From assembly GCF_014836775.1 (NCBI RefSeq), contig NZ_JACSQD010000005.1:83414-147413 (forward strand): 64,000 bases of DNA. The letters run 5' to 3'. This DNA is from Arthrobacter gallicola (GTDB lineage Bacteria > Actinomycetota > Actinomycetes > Actinomycetales > Micrococcaceae). Below, in pieces: positions 17,882-26,685 of this stretch (positions are counted from its first letter, which is position 1; the number at the start of each line of letters is the position of its first letter). The notes under the pieces were generated by a model, which saw nothing but the letters and a program-made list of their open reading frames with translations, ran no database searches and was not told where the DNA came from. The position numbers were made by a program, and so were the translations under genes.

Positions 17882-18349
17882 TCAGCCCTGCAGCAGCGCT
17901 GCCCGTACCGCCACCGCGGCGCCCACGGCCCACAGCATGGACGTGAGGGTGCCGATAATGAACCTCTCGGCCGCTGCCGGGGTTTCCTTGAGCTCGGCGT
18001 ACCGGCCCAGCCCTTTGATGGCCACCACGTAGGCGATCGCCACGGGTTCATCGGCCAGGACGGCGGTGGCGACGGCCAGGCGCTCCAGGAACCCGATGAC
18101 CAGCCCGCCGCGCAGGATCACCGGCGGGGCCGGCGCCGGCGGCCGGGCGGGCAGGGGCGGCACCGCAGGCTGCTGCTGCCCCACAACACCGGTCAGCTCG
18201 TGCACCTGATCGGCGGCGGGATCGTACCGGGGGTCCCTGCCGGGACGGGCGGCCTCCACTGCGCGCGCCACTTTGAGGACGGCCGCGGTCACCGGCCAGC
18301 CGCCGACGGCAGCTACGGCGAGCCCGAGCACAATCCACAAAACGTCCAT
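17882..18349 (-). CDS. Small membrane protein linked to a SatD-like gene
   Basis: 155 residues starting MDVLWIVLGLAVAAVGGWPV. One membrane segment lies at the N-terminus, a hydrophilic Pro-rich stretch follows (about 55-85), and two further hydrophobic segments lie near 85-105 and 130-152. It starts with a GGGGAGAG ribosome binding site, 73 bases after the SatD-like gene, so the two are probably one unit. In other bacteria SatD partners are DUF3307 membrane proteins; this one fills the same position but I could not confirm homology. Function unknown. Confidence 0.7.
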   Translation of the reverse strand: MDVLWIVLGLAVAAVGGWPVTAAVLKVARAVEAARPGRDPRYDPAADQVHELTGVVGQQQPAVPPLPARPPAPAPPVILRGGLVIGFLERLAVATAVLADEPVAIAYVVAIKGLGRYAELKETPAAAERFIIGTLTSMLWAVGAAVAVRAALLQG

Positions 18350-18422
18350 AAGCCGCTCTCCCCTTCTTTCCCCCAGCACCGCCGGGACCACCGGATCCGG
18401 CAGACCGGACCGGAACGCAGGC

Positions 18423-19058
18423 CTAGTGCTCCTGCCCGGCCAGCACCCGCTCCACCCGCTCCAGCAGGGCCGCTGCCGCAGGCCGGGCCGCCCATTCCTC
18501 GTTCCAGCCGGCGCGCTGGACGGCGCTGCTGACTGCCTGGGAACTGATCCCGAGCTTACGTGCTGCCGCTGTCTGCGCTCCCCATTTGAGGGGTTCGACG
18601 TGTTCCAGAATGCGCCACTCGGCTTCCGTGCGGTCACGGACCAGCCGGGCGATCAGCACCAGGACCGCCTCGGCATCGGCGGCCGCCGCGGCTGCCCCGG
18701 CCCCCGGGGACGGGTCCGCCACGGCAACGGCAAGCGGCGGCCGGTCTCCGGTTTTCTTGGCGCGTTCGACGGCGGTGCGCGCGGCAATGAACGCCTCTCC
18801 CCCGGCTTCCCTGGAGGAGGCAGGCAGGGGCAGGTCCACGGTTCCGGCACCGATCCCAACCGACCAGCCCCCGAGGCGCAGGACGTGCAGGACGGTATGG
18901 ACCACCACCGCGGCAGAGGAGGCCGCGGCCTGCACCTCATCCCCCACCGTCCGTTCGAACGGCAGCTCAAGGTCCAGGCCGCGAAGCTCCCGGAGGAGCC
19001 CGGGCACCCGGTCCGCGGTTTTGCGGCTGCCCTTCTGGTCAATCGTCAGCACGAACAT
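18423..19058 (-). CDS. SatD-like protein, putative DNA-binding regulator
   Basis: 211 residues beginning MFVLTIDQKGSRKTADRVPG, with GDEVQ near residue 42, as in the SatD family. The C-terminal third has a helix-turn-helix-like stretch WGAQTAAARKLGISSQAVSSAVQRAGW (in parts: AAARKLGISSQAVSSAVQRA), in which an HTH would recognise DNA. The role of SatD is not established. The promoter looks complete: -35 TTGTAA, 17-bp spacer, -10 TATGGT, then 6 bases to ATG, so the mRNA is probably leaderless. An imperfect inverted repeat overlaps the -35, suggesting autoregulation. Confidence 0.75.
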   Translation of the reverse strand: MFVLTIDQKGSRKTADRVPGLLRELRGLDLELPFERTVGDEVQAAASSAAVVVHTVLHVLRLGGWSVGIGAGTVDLPLPASSREAGGEAFIAARTAVERAKKTGDRPPLAVAVADPSPGAGAAAAAADAEAVLVLIARLVRDRTEAEWRILEHVEPLKWGAQTAAARKLGISSQAVSSAVQRAGWNEEWAARPAAAALLERVERVLAGQEH

Positions 19059-19064
19059 AGTGAA

Positions 19065-19094
19065 ACCATATTCAGTTGCAAATTAAATTACAAC
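19065..19094 (-). promoter_or_regulatory. Leaderless promoter with operator for the SatD-like gene
   Basis: Minus strand: -35 TTGTAA (19093-19088), 17-base spacer, -10 TATGGT (19070-19065), 6 bases, then ATG at 19058. Arms 19075-19081 and 19088-19094 (GTTGCAA with TTACAAC, one mismatch) lie over the -35 and spacer. The block is an AT-rich island in GC-rich surroundings. Confidence 0.6.
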
Positions 19095-19125
19095 CTTAAT
19101 AGGCTTCAAGCTGATTTGAAACCGG

Positions 19126-20466
19126 TTAGAACAGGCTGACCGGCTTCACGATGTCGGCATAGATCAGCAGAGCGCTCATACCCATCAGCAGCACGGCTAC
19201 GGCGTAGGTCACCGGCAGCAGTTTGGCCATATCGAAGGGCCCGGGATCCGGCCGCTTGAACAGCTTGGCGATCCGGCGCCGCAGGCCTTCCCACAGCGCC
19301 CCGGCCACATGACCGCCGTCGAGCGGCAGCAGCGGAATCAGGTTGAAGACGAACAACGCCAGGTTCACGCTGCCCACCAGGCCGATTAGCGTGGCGATCC
19401 GGTTCTGGACCGGAGCTTCCTCCATCGAGGAGATCTCGCCGGCGATCCGGCCCACCCCCACCACGCTCATGGGACCGTTCGGGTCGCGCTCCTCGGTCGA
19501 GAACGCGGCCTGCGCCACATCCACCAGCCGCTGGGGCAGATTGATAACGACGCCGGCAATCCCCTGCAGGTTCTCCCCCACCATGGGCAGGACTTCGCTG
19601 GCGGGCTGACGGACCAGGGCGGTCTGCGAGCCGACGCCGATGAAGCCGACTTCCTGCGTGACCGGATTGCCGTTCTGATCCAGCACCACTGTGCCGTCGT
19701 CGGTGGTCACAGGACGCTCGGTGAGCAGCGGGGTAATGGTGGCTTCAGCCTCCACACCGCCGCGCTCATAGGTCACGGTCACGCTGCGGCCAGCCGCCTC
19801 GCGGATCTGCTCCGACAGGTCAGCCCACCCTGTGACCGGCTTCGCGTCGAAACCCGTAATCGTGTCGCCGGGCAGCAGCCCGGCTTCGTGTGCCGGAGCC
19901 GCCGGATCGGAGTCCGTGCACTCCGCCTGTCCCGCTGCTGCCTGGCTGCCGGTGACCACGCATTCGCTGACCGAGGCCAGGGTGGTGGTGCTTTGGGCCG
20001 TACCGAAGCCCATCAGCAGGACGGCAAAAAGGACGACGCCGATCAGCAGGTTCATCAACGGGCCGCCGAGCATGATGATGATCCGCTTCCACACCGGCAG
20101 CTTGTAGAAAACGCGGTCCTCATCCCCGGGCTCGAGCCGGTCGGTTTCCGCCTGCCGGGCGTCGAGGGCCAGCTGCTGGAACATGCCTGTACTGGAGCGG
20201 CGGACACCGCCGTCGGCCGTCTCCTGGTTGGGCGGGAACATTCCAACCATCGAAACGTAGCCGCCCAGCGGCAGTGCCTTGAAACCGTACTCCGTCTCAC
20301 CGCGGCGCCGGGAGAAGACCGTGGGGCCGAACCCGATCATGTACTGGGTGACGCGCACCTTGAAGGCCTTCGCTGGGACAAGGTGGCCTACCTCGTGCAG
20401 CGCGATCGAGACCGCAATGCCAGCGGCCACGAACAGCACACCCAGAATAAAGAGTAAAACGCTCAA
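19126..20466 (-). CDS. Site-2 protease, M50 family (Rip1/RseP type)
   Basis: 446-residue intramembrane zinc metalloprotease that cuts membrane-bound anti-sigma factors and other substrates. The zinc motif HEVGH is near residue 25 in the first membrane helix, the MRE-beta loop segment GFGPTVFSRRRGETEYG follows, one PDZ domain spans about 195-290 (AGLLPGDTITGFDAKPVTGW), and the third zinc ligand is in NLIPLLPLDGGHVAGAL near the C-terminal helices. The start is TTG preceded by AAGGAAG; no ATG is available nearby. It sits between dxr and ispG as in other Actinobacteria, 31 bases after dxr. Confidence 0.95.
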   Translation of the reverse strand: MSVLLFILGVLFVAAGIAVSIALHEVGHLVPAKAFKVRVTQYMIGFGPTVFSRRRGETEYGFKALPLGGYVSMVGMFPPNQETADGGVRRSSTGMFQQLALDARQAETDRLEPGDEDRVFYKLPVWKRIIIMLGGPLMNLLIGVVLFAVLLMGFGTAQSTTTLASVSECVVTGSQAAAGQAECTDSDPAAPAHEAGLLPGDTITGFDAKPVTGWADLSEQIREAAGRSVTVTYERGGVEAEATITPLLTERPVTTDDGTVVLDQNGNPVTQEVGFIGVGSQTALVRQPASEVLPMVGENLQGIAGVVINLPQRLVDVAQAAFSTEERDPNGPMSVVGVGRIAGEISSMEEAPVQNRIATLIGLVGSVNLALFVFNLIPLLPLDGGHVAGALWEGLRRRIAKLFKRPDPGPFDMAKLLPVTYAVAVLLMGMSALLIYADIVKPVSLF

Positions 20467-20497
20467 CGGACTTCCTTTGGATCAGAGCGGACTTCGC

Positions 20498-21790
20498 TTA
20501 CCTGCCGCAACGGGCGCGGGCGGCGGAGCGTGCCCATTTTTCGGCCGCCAGCACCGATTCCAGGGTCAGCGGACCGGAATCGGTGTGCTCTGACAATACG
20601 GCCGAGATGGTATCAACTATGTCTGTGAATCCGATGAGACCGTCGTGGAAGGCATCCACGGCTTCCTCGTTGGCAGCGTTGTAGACGGCCATCCCGGTTC
20701 CGCCGGAGGCTGCTGCCTGCTTAGCCAGCTGCACTGCCGGGAAGGCGTCCTCGTCAAGGGGTTCAAACGTCCATTCCGCGGCCTTGGTCCAGTCACAGGG
20801 CGTTGCGGCGCCCGGAACCCGGTGCGGCCAGCCCATTCCCAGGGCGATGGGCAGCCGCATGTCCGGGGGCGAGGCCTGGGCGATGGTGGAGCCGTCAATG
20901 AACTGCACCATGGAGTGCACCACGGACTGGGGGTGGACCACAACGTCGATCTTCTCCAGCGGCACATCGAACAGCAGGTGCGCCTCGATCACCTCGAGGG
21001 CTTTGTTGACCATGCTCGCCGAGTTGGTGGTGACCATCCGGCCCATCTTCCAGGTGGGGTGGGCCAGCGCCTGTTCGGGAGTGACGTCCGCCAGTTCGCT
21101 GCGCGCCCGGCCGCGGAACGGTCCGCCGGAGGCCGTGACCACCAGCCGATCCACCTCCTCCGGGGTCCCGGAGCGCAGTGCCTGGGCCAGGGCGGAGTGT
21201 TCGGAGTCCACCGGGACCAGCTGGCCGGGCTGCGCAGCCTGCTTGACCAGTGCGCCGCCCACGATCAGGGATTCCTTGTTTGCCAGGGCCAGCAGGTGTC
21301 CGGCGGCCAGTGCCGCGAGGGTCGGCTCCAGGCCGATCGATCCGGTCATGCCGTTGAGCACAACGTCGGCCTCGGGCCAGGCGGCGACGGCGGTGGCGGC
21401 ACCGGCGCCCACGAACAGTTCAGGATCATAGCCAGTAACGGATGCCTCGGCCGCGGCCCGGGCAATCGCTGCCTTCAGGGTGGGAAGGTCAACCGCGGCG
21501 CACCCCACGGCGTCCGCCCGGGTGTGGACTGCCTGCCGGGCCAGCAGCTCCAGGTTGCCGCCTCCCGCGGCAACAGCCACGATGTCGAAGCGGTCCGGAG
21601 CGCCGTCGGCGACGTCGATGGCCTGGGTACCGATCGAACCGGTGGATCCGAGCAGAACCACGCGGCGCGGCGCAGTCTCGGGTCCGCCGTCGCCCGCACC
21701 CCAGATCGGGGATGCCGCGGGAACACCGCTGCGGCGGGCAGTGGCGCTGGAGGTTTCTGCACGGGACAGGGAGGCATCGGAATTCTGCAT
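20498..21790 (-). CDS. dxr: 1-deoxy-D-xylulose 5-phosphate reductoisomerase
   Basis: DXR turns DXP into MEP, the committed step of the MEP pathway. It has the NADPH motif [13 protein letters not shown] near residue 46, NKESLIVGG, the metal/substrate loop [21 protein letters not shown], and the [20 protein letters not shown] segment (in parts: [23 protein letters not shown]). ATG 21790 gives 430 residues with an N-terminal Ser/Ala-rich extension of about 40. GATACT lies 6 bases before this ATG with no Shine-Dalgarno, consistent with a leaderless start. The open frame extends to 21820. Confidence 0.95.
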   Translation of the reverse strand: MQNSDASLSRAETSSATARRSGVPAASPIWGAGDGGPETAPRRVVLLGSTGSIGTQAIDVADGAPDRFDIVAVAAGGGNLELLARQAVHTRADAVGCAAVDLPTLKAAIARAAAEASVTGYDPELFVGAGAATAVAAWPEADVVLNGMTGSIGLEPTLAALAAGHLLALANKESLIVGGALVKQAAQPGQLVPVDSEHSALAQALRSGTPEEVDRLVVTASGGPFRGRARSELADVTPEQALAHPTWKMGRMVTTNSASMVNKALEVIEAHLLFDVPLEKIDVVVHPQSVVHSMVQFIDGSTIAQASPPDMRLPIALGMGWPHRVPGAATPCDWTKAAEWTFEPLDEDAFPAVQLAKQAAASGGTGMAVYNAANEEAVDAFHDGLIGFTDIVDTISAVLSEHTDSGPLTLESVLAAEKWARSAARARCGR

Positions 21791-21838
21791 GGTCCAAGTA
21801 TCCCGCACGCGGTCCGGCACTACGCCTGGAGGTGCGGC

Positions 21839-22516
21839 TTACAACGCAACCGGCAGTGACGCAACGGCATCGGGAATAGACTCCGTGCCGGTCACCAGCT
21901 CCAGCACCTGCCCGCCGCCGCGCCTGCTGCTGATCAGCTCCGCCAGCACCGCCGCCACGTCACGCCGGGGAATGGTGTTCTGCGGGACATCAACCGCCAG
22001 CTCCACCAGGCCCACGGGGTCGCCGTTGGTGAGCATTCCGGGCCGCACGATGGTCCAGTCCAGGGCGGCACGTGCCTCAAGGTCCTCCTCCGCTGCCAGT
22101 TTTGCCACCAGATAGGCGTACATGGCGTCGGCGAGCCCCTCCGGACGCTGCCCGCCGCGGACTGTGTCCGTTCCCATGGAGGAAATCTGGATCAGCCGCC
22201 CCACCCCCGCCTGCTCCGCTGCCTCGGCGAACAGGACGGCTCCCGCGCGGTCCACGCTGTCCTTGCGCGCCACGCTGCTGCCCGGGCCGGCGCCGGCGGC
22301 AAAGACGGCCAGGTCCGCTCCGGTGAGGACCTGGGTGACGTCCTCCGTGGTGCTGTTCTCCAGATCCAGGACCACCGGGGCCACTGAGTCCATCTCCAGG
22401 TCCGGTGCCTGATCGGGGTTGCGGATCAGGCCGGCTACATCATTGTCCGCGGCCACCAGGAGGCGGCCGAGTTCGCGTGCAATCTGCCCGTGGGCTCCAG
22501 CTATCACTATGCGCAT
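21839..22516 (-). CDS. NAD(P)-binding SDR-like protein (atypical, YwnB/HSCARG group)
   Basis: 225 residues with a Rossmann start MRIVIAGAHGQIARELGRLL, the second-strand loop GLIRNPDQ, an acidic VVLDLENS stretch, AVFAAGAGPGS and the central ISSMGTDTVRGG. No Tyr-x3-Lys triad, so it is an atypical SDR of the NAD(P)H-binding type used as sugar-nucleotide epimerase relatives or redox sensors. The substrate is unknown. ATG 22516 is chosen as the Rossmann motif begins there. It lies 48 bases upstream of dxr and is followed by it on the same strand. Confidence 0.85.
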   Translation of the reverse strand: MRIVIAGAHGQIARELGRLLVAADNDVAGLIRNPDQAPDLEMDSVAPVVLDLENSTTEDVTQVLTGADLAVFAAGAGPGSSVARKDSVDRAGAVLFAEAAEQAGVGRLIQISSMGTDTVRGGQRPEGLADAMYAYLVAKLAAEEDLEARAALDWTIVRPGMLTNGDPVGLVELAVDVPQNTIPRRDVAAVLAELISSRRGGGQVLELVTGTESIPDAVASLPVAL

Positions 22517-22577
22517 AACGTATGTAACGGACGTCACACAGTGAAGATTCCCGGTTTTGAAACCCTGCTGAAGGGCC

Positions 22578-23396
22578 TTAGCTCACGATGCCGGCCCGGC
22601 GCAGGGTCTGTTCTGCCTGGCGGAGGAGCGGGCCGTCGATCATTTCGCCGCGGAAGCTGAAGACCCCGCCCTGCCCCCGGGCCGCGGCAAGCAGGTCGCG
22701 GGCATACGCCTTCTCCTCCTCCGAGGGAGCGAAGGCGGCACGGACGGCGGCAACCTGACCCGGGTGGATACAGGCCTTCGCAGCGAAACCCGATGCGGCG
22801 CCGTCGCGCGCTTCCGCTTCCAAGCCGGCGGTGTCCGCGATGTTCCCGTAGATGGCGTCGATGGCGCCCTTGCCGTAAGCACCCGCTGCCAGCAGCACCG
22901 TGGAACGGGCGTGGACGGCGACCCCGCGGTAACTGCCCTGCGTAGTCCGGCTGGATTCACCGCCCAGGGAAGCCAGCAGGTCTTCGGCACCCCACATCAG
23001 TGCCGCAACGTTCTTGGCCTGGGCGATTTCCGGGGCGCGGATCACGCCGAGCGCGGTTTCCAGCAGTGCAATGACCTGGTAGTGACGCAGAGCGTGGGCA
23101 ATTTCCCCGGGGTCCTCGGCTTTGGCCGCCATCACGTGGCGGTATCCGGTGACTGCGAGCGCTTCCAGATCGGCCCGGAAGGAGGTGCTGTGCACCGGGT
23201 TGACACGGACGATGGTGCGCTCCGGATCAAGGTCGGACGCGGCCAGGTTTTCGCGGGCCTTTTCCTTGTCCTCCGGCGCGACGGCGTCTTCCAGGTCCAG
23301 GATCACGGCATCGGCCCGCTCGGCGGCCTTGGCAAACCGGTCCGGCCGGTCCGCAGGGCAGAACAGCAGGGCGGGTCCCATGGGGAAGGTGGTCAT
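22578..23396 (-). CDS. CitE-like (HpcH/HpaI family) beta-hydroxyacyl-CoA lyase
   Basis: 272 residues with the CitE barrel marks: ALLFCPADRPDRFAKAAERA, ILDLEDAV with metal/CoA ligands, TIVRVNPVHSTSF (Arg-Val-Asn), ALLETALGVI and MWGAEDLLASLGGE. It starts at ATG 23396 after AAGGAGC. It is the last gene of the operon with MaoC, CoA transferase, acyl-CoA dehydrogenase and a biotin-dependent carboxylase. The same set exists in M. tuberculosis, where the CitE protein Rv2498c is reported to cleave (R)-HMG-CoA and citramalyl-CoA. By context this enzyme likely performs the HMG-CoA lyase step of leucine breakdown. Confidence 0.85.
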   Translation of the reverse strand: MTTFPMGPALLFCPADRPDRFAKAAERADAVILDLEDAVAPEDKEKARENLAASDLDPERTIVRVNPVHSTSFRADLEALAVTGYRHVMAAKAEDPGEIAHALRHYQVIALLETALGVIRAPEIAQAKNVAALMWGAEDLLASLGGESSRTTQGSYRGVAVHARSTVLLAAGAYGKGAIDAIYGNIADTAGLEAEARDGAASGFAAKACIHPGQVAAVRAAFAPSEEEKAYARDLLAAARGQGGVFSFRGEMIDGPLLRQAEQTLRRAGIVS

Positions 23397-23483
23397 TTCG
23401 GGGTGCTCCTTACGCGGCTTCGACTTCCAAGGCTTCTCCAACTTACCGGTGCCTGCACCAGGGAAGTTAGCGGTGGATCCGGT

Positions 23484-24035
23484 TCAGCGTGTGTTCCGGG
23501 ATTGTTGGCCGCCGGATTCCGTCCACATCAGCGCTGTCCGGGTAAAGGTGGCCACCACCGTTCCATCCTGGTTGTGCCCGGTGTGCTCCAGGGTCACAAT
23601 CCCCTGTCCCGGGCGGGAGCCGGACATCCGTTTGGCGGCCACCCGGGTCTGCGAGTACAGGGTGTCCCCGTGGAAGAGCGGGTGGGGAAAGACGACGTCC
23701 GTCAGTCCCAGCTGGGCCACGAGGGTGCCCTGGGTGAGCTGCCCCACGGATTGGCCGACCATCACGGCGAGAGTGAGCATCGAGTTCACCAGGCGCTGGC
23801 CGAAGGGCTGCCCGGCACTGTAGGCCGCGTCCAGGTGCAGGGGCTGGGAATTCATGGTCAGGGTGCTGAACAGGACGTTGTCCGCTTCGGTGAGGGTCCG
23901 GCCGGGCCGGTGCGCGTACACCGTTCCGGTTTCGAGTTCCTCGTACCAGAGGCCGCGCTGGAGAACCACGCGCTCCTCCCCTTCGGGCTGGGCTGCCGGA
24001 CCGGGATCCCCTGCCTGCCGCGCCGGCTCAGACAC
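23484..24035 (-). CDS. MaoC-family hydratase/dehydratase
   Basis: 183 residues from GTG 24035, which overlaps the last codons of scoB by 8 bases (translational coupling). The hotdog-fold signature region is [25 protein letters not shown] (in parts: [25 protein letters not shown]), followed by [14 protein letters not shown]. The His of the hydratase-2 motif is present, while the Asp position of the classic D-x4-H reads differently, a change I believe is shared with the mycobacterial Rv2499c-like group. By context it would hydrate 3-methylglutaconyl-CoA to HMG-CoA. Confidence 0.82.
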   Translation of the reverse strand: MSEPARQAGDPGPAAQPEGEERVVLQRGLWYEELETGTVYAHRPGRTLTEADNVLFSTLTMNSQPLHLDAAYSAGQPFGQRLVNSMLTLAVMVGQSVGQLTQGTLVAQLGLTDVVFPHPLFHGDTLYSQTRVAAKRMSGSRPGQGIVTLEHTGHNQDGTVVATFTRTALMWTESGGQQSRNTR

Positions 24036-24669
24036 CGAGAGCCACTTCCAGGGGCGCCCCGGTGGCGGCCACCACGTCCTCCACGGTGACTCCGGGTGCG
24101 GTTTCCAGCAGCACCAGCGACTCCGGTCCCACTTCAAGCACGGCAAGGTCGGTGATGATCAGGTCCACGCAGCCCCGGCCGGTCAGCGGCAGGGAGCATT
24201 CGGAGACGATTTTCGGGGCGCCGCTGCGGTCCACGTGCTCCATCATGACGATCACGCGTTTGGCGCCAAAGACCAGGTCCATGGCCCCGCCCATCCCCTT
24301 GACCATTTTTCCCGGGACCATCCAGTTGGCGAGGTCCCCGTTGGCAGCAACCTCCATCGCGCCGAGCACGGCGACGTCCACGTGCCCGCCGCGGATCATG
24401 CCGAAGGACGCCGCGGAATCGAAGAAGGCCGCGCCCCGGTTGACGGTCACCGTTTCCTTTCCGGCGTTAATCAGGTCCGGGTCCAGTGCGGACTCCTCCG
24501 GATACGGGCCGACGCCAAGAATCCCGTTTTCGGAATGCAGCACCACTTCCACCCCCTCGGGGATGTAGTTGGGAATCAGCGTGGGCATGCCGATGCCCAG
24601 GTTCACGTACTGCCCGTTCCGAAGTTCCTGTGCCACCCGGGCTGCGAGTTCGTTGCGTGTCAGTGCCAT
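24028..24669 (-). CDS. scoB: 3-oxoacid CoA-transferase subunit B
   Basis: 213-residue beta subunit of succinyl-CoA:3-ketoacid (or acetate/acetoacetate) CoA transferase. It carries the catalytic Glu in [14 protein letters not shown] near residue 48, the start [19 protein letters not shown], and the conserved [20 protein letters not shown] (in parts). With subunit A it would activate the acetoacetate released by leucine degradation, or move CoA between acids. Its ATG overlaps the scoA stop by one base (TAATG). Confidence 0.93.
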   Translation of the reverse strand: MALTRNELAARVAQELRNGQYVNLGIGMPTLIPNYIPEGVEVVLHSENGILGVGPYPEESALDPDLINAGKETVTVNRGAAFFDSAASFGMIRGGHVDVAVLGAMEVAANGDLANWMVPGKMVKGMGGAMDLVFGAKRVIVMMEHVDRSGAPKIVSECSLPLTGRGCVDLIITDLAVLEVGPESLVLLETAPGVTVEDVVAATGAPLEVALGV

Positions 24670-25463
24670 TACAGGCCTTTCCCGGCCGCGCCGCGTGAAG
24701 TGTCTGCTGTACGGGGTGCCGAAACCGTCTTCTTCTCGACCCGTTTCTCCCCCGGTCCCGTGTGGACCACGCGCTGGACGAAGATGCCCGGCACGTGGAT
24801 CTCTCCGGGATCCAGCTCGCCTGCTTCGACCAGTTCCTCCACCTCGGCGATCGTGACTTTGCCGGCCATCGCACAGAGCGGGTTGAAGTTCATGGCAGAG
24901 GCATGGAACACCAGGTTTCCGTGCCGGTCACCCTTCCAGGCATGTACCAGGGCAAAGTCCGGGGTCAGGGACTCTTCCAGCACGTAGTCCCGGCCGTGGA
25001 AGGCGCGGACCTCCTTGGGTTCCGAGGCCAGCGCTACCCCGCCCTCGGCGTCGTACTTCTGCGGCAGTCCGCCTTCACTGACCTGGGTCCCGACGCCGGC
25101 GCTCGTGTAGAACGCCGGAATCCCGGCACCGCCGGCCCGCAGTTTCTCGGCCAGGGTCCCCTGCGGGGTGAGGACCACCTCCAGTTCGCCGGCCAGGTAC
25201 TGCCGGGCGAATTCCTTGTTCTCACCCACGTAGGAGCTGACCGTGCGGCGGATCCGGTGATCGGCCAGCAGCAGGCCGAGCCCCCAGTCGTCCACGCCGC
25301 AGTTGTTGGACACCGTTTCCAGCCGGTCCGCGCCCTGGTCGTACAGGGCCTCAATCAGGGCCGCGGGAATGCCGCAGAGCCCGAATCCCCCCACGGCCAG
25401 GGACACGCCGCTGGGAATGTCGGCTACGGCCTCCGCCGGCGTCGCCACTGTCTTGTCAATCAT
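24669..25463 (-). CDS. scoA: 3-oxoacid CoA-transferase subunit A
   Basis: 264-residue alpha subunit. Family marks: [26 protein letters not shown] (in parts: [20 protein letters not shown]) near residue 17, [44 protein letters not shown] (in parts: [22 protein letters not shown]), and [14 protein letters not shown]. The pair with scoB is complete. It follows the acyl-CoA dehydrogenase gene by 43 bases on the same strand. Confidence 0.93.
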   Translation of the reverse strand: MIDKTVATPAEAVADIPSGVSLAVGGFGLCGIPAALIEALYDQGADRLETVSNNCGVDDWGLGLLLADHRIRRTVSSYVGENKEFARQYLAGELEVVLTPQGTLAEKLRAGGAGIPAFYTSAGVGTQVSEGGLPQKYDAEGGVALASEPKEVRAFHGRDYVLEESLTPDFALVHAWKGDRHGNLVFHASAMNFNPLCAMAGKVTIAEVEELVEAGELDPGEIHVPGIFVQRVVHTGPGEKRVEKKTVSAPRTADTSRGAAGKGL

Positions 25464-25506
25464 GGAACCGTCCGTTCGTTAATCGCCGTTGACCAACTTC
25501 TCCGCT

Positions 25507-26670
25507 TCAGAGCCCCAACTCGCGGGCAATAAGCATCAACTGAACCTCGGAAGTGCCTTCGCCGATCTCGAGGATCTTCGAGTCGCGGTAATGCCGTGCC
25601 ACCGGGAACTCGTTGATGAAACCGTAGCCGCCAAAGACCTGGGTGGCATCCCGTGCGTTGTCCATCGCAGCCTCTCCCGCGACCAGCTTAGCCATGGCCG
25701 CCTGCGACTTAAACGGTTTGCCGGCCAGCATCCGGGCCGCGGCGTCGTAGTAGGCAAGCCGGGCAGTGTGGGCCCGGGTCTGCATCCGCGCGATCTTGAA
25801 GGCGATCGACTGATTGCTCCCGATGGGTGCGCCGAAAGCGTGGCGTTCCGACGCGTAGCGCAGCGCCTCGTCCACGCAGCCCTGTGCGGCACCGGTGGCC
25901 AGCGCCGCGATTGCGATCCGGCCCTCGTCCAGGATCTGCAGGAAGTTGGCGAATCCGCGGCCCTCGGCTCCCAGCAGGTTCTCCTGCGGCACCCGCACAT
26001 TCTCGAGGGTGAGGGGATGCGTGTCCGAGGCGTTCCAGCCCACCTTGTTGTACGCCTTCTCCACCGTGAAGCCGGGAGTTCCGGACGGGACGATGATCGT
26101 GGAGATCTGCTTGCGCACGGTTCCGTCCGGCCCTTCGGAGGTTCCGGTGACGGCGGTGACGGTGACCAGGGAGGTGATGTCCGTGCCGGAGTTGGTGATG
26201 AACTCCTTGCTGCCGTTGATCACCCACTCCCCGTCCTCGAGGCGGGCCGTGGTCTTGGTGCCGCCGGCGTCGGAGCCTGCCTCCCGTTCGGTGAGTCCGA
26301 AGCCTGCGAGCGCGGTGCCCTCAGCCAGCGCCGGCAGCCACTGCTGCTTTTGCTCCTCGGTGCCAAAGCGGTAGATCGGCATGGCGCCGAGGGAGACACC
26401 GGCTTCCAGGGTGATGGCCACGGACTGGTCCACCCGGGCCAGCTGTTCCAGGGCCAGGGCCAGGGCAAAGTAGTCGCCGCCCATACCGCCGTATTCTTCG
26501 GGGAACGGGAGGCCGAACAGGCCCATCTCCCCCATCTGCGCCACCACCTTGTAGGGGAAGCTGTGTTCCTCGTCGTGCCTGGCGGAAACCGGGGCAACCA
26601 CCTCGTCGGCAAATTCCCGGACCGTGTCCGATAGAGCCTGGTGTTCCTCACTGAGTTCAAAGTCCGGCAT
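25507..26670 (-). CDS. Acyl-CoA dehydrogenase (FadE19-like, branched-chain)
   Basis: 387-residue flavoenzyme that oxidises a short acyl-CoA. Signatures: LAGFGLTEREAGSDAGGTKT near 125-145, the FAD segment GYGFINEFPVARHYRDSKI and the terminal IGEGTSEVQLMLIARELGL. The canonical catalytic Glu is present in IGEGTSE; true isovaleryl-CoA dehydrogenases carry their base elsewhere and have a small residue here, so 2-methyl-branched or broader substrates are possible. The operon places it before the carboxylase step, fitting isovaleryl-CoA to 3-methylcrotonyl-CoA. The gap to the carboxylase gene is 15 bases. Confidence 0.9.
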   Translation of the reverse strand: MPDFELSEEHQALSDTVREFADEVVAPVSARHDEEHSFPYKVVAQMGEMGLFGLPFPEEYGGMGGDYFALALALEQLARVDQSVAITLEAGVSLGAMPIYRFGTEEQKQQWLPALAEGTALAGFGLTEREAGSDAGGTKTTARLEDGEWVINGSKEFITNSGTDITSLVTVTAVTGTSEGPDGTVRKQISTIIVPSGTPGFTVEKAYNKVGWNASDTHPLTLENVRVPQENLLGAEGRGFANFLQILDEGRIAIAALATGAAQGCVDEALRYASERHAFGAPIGSNQSIAFKIARMQTRAHTARLAYYDAAARMLAGKPFKSQAAMAKLVAGEAAMDNARDATQVFGGYGFINEFPVARHYRDSKILEIGEGTSEVQLMLIARELGL

Positions 26671-26685
26671 GCCCTGCTCCTTCGG

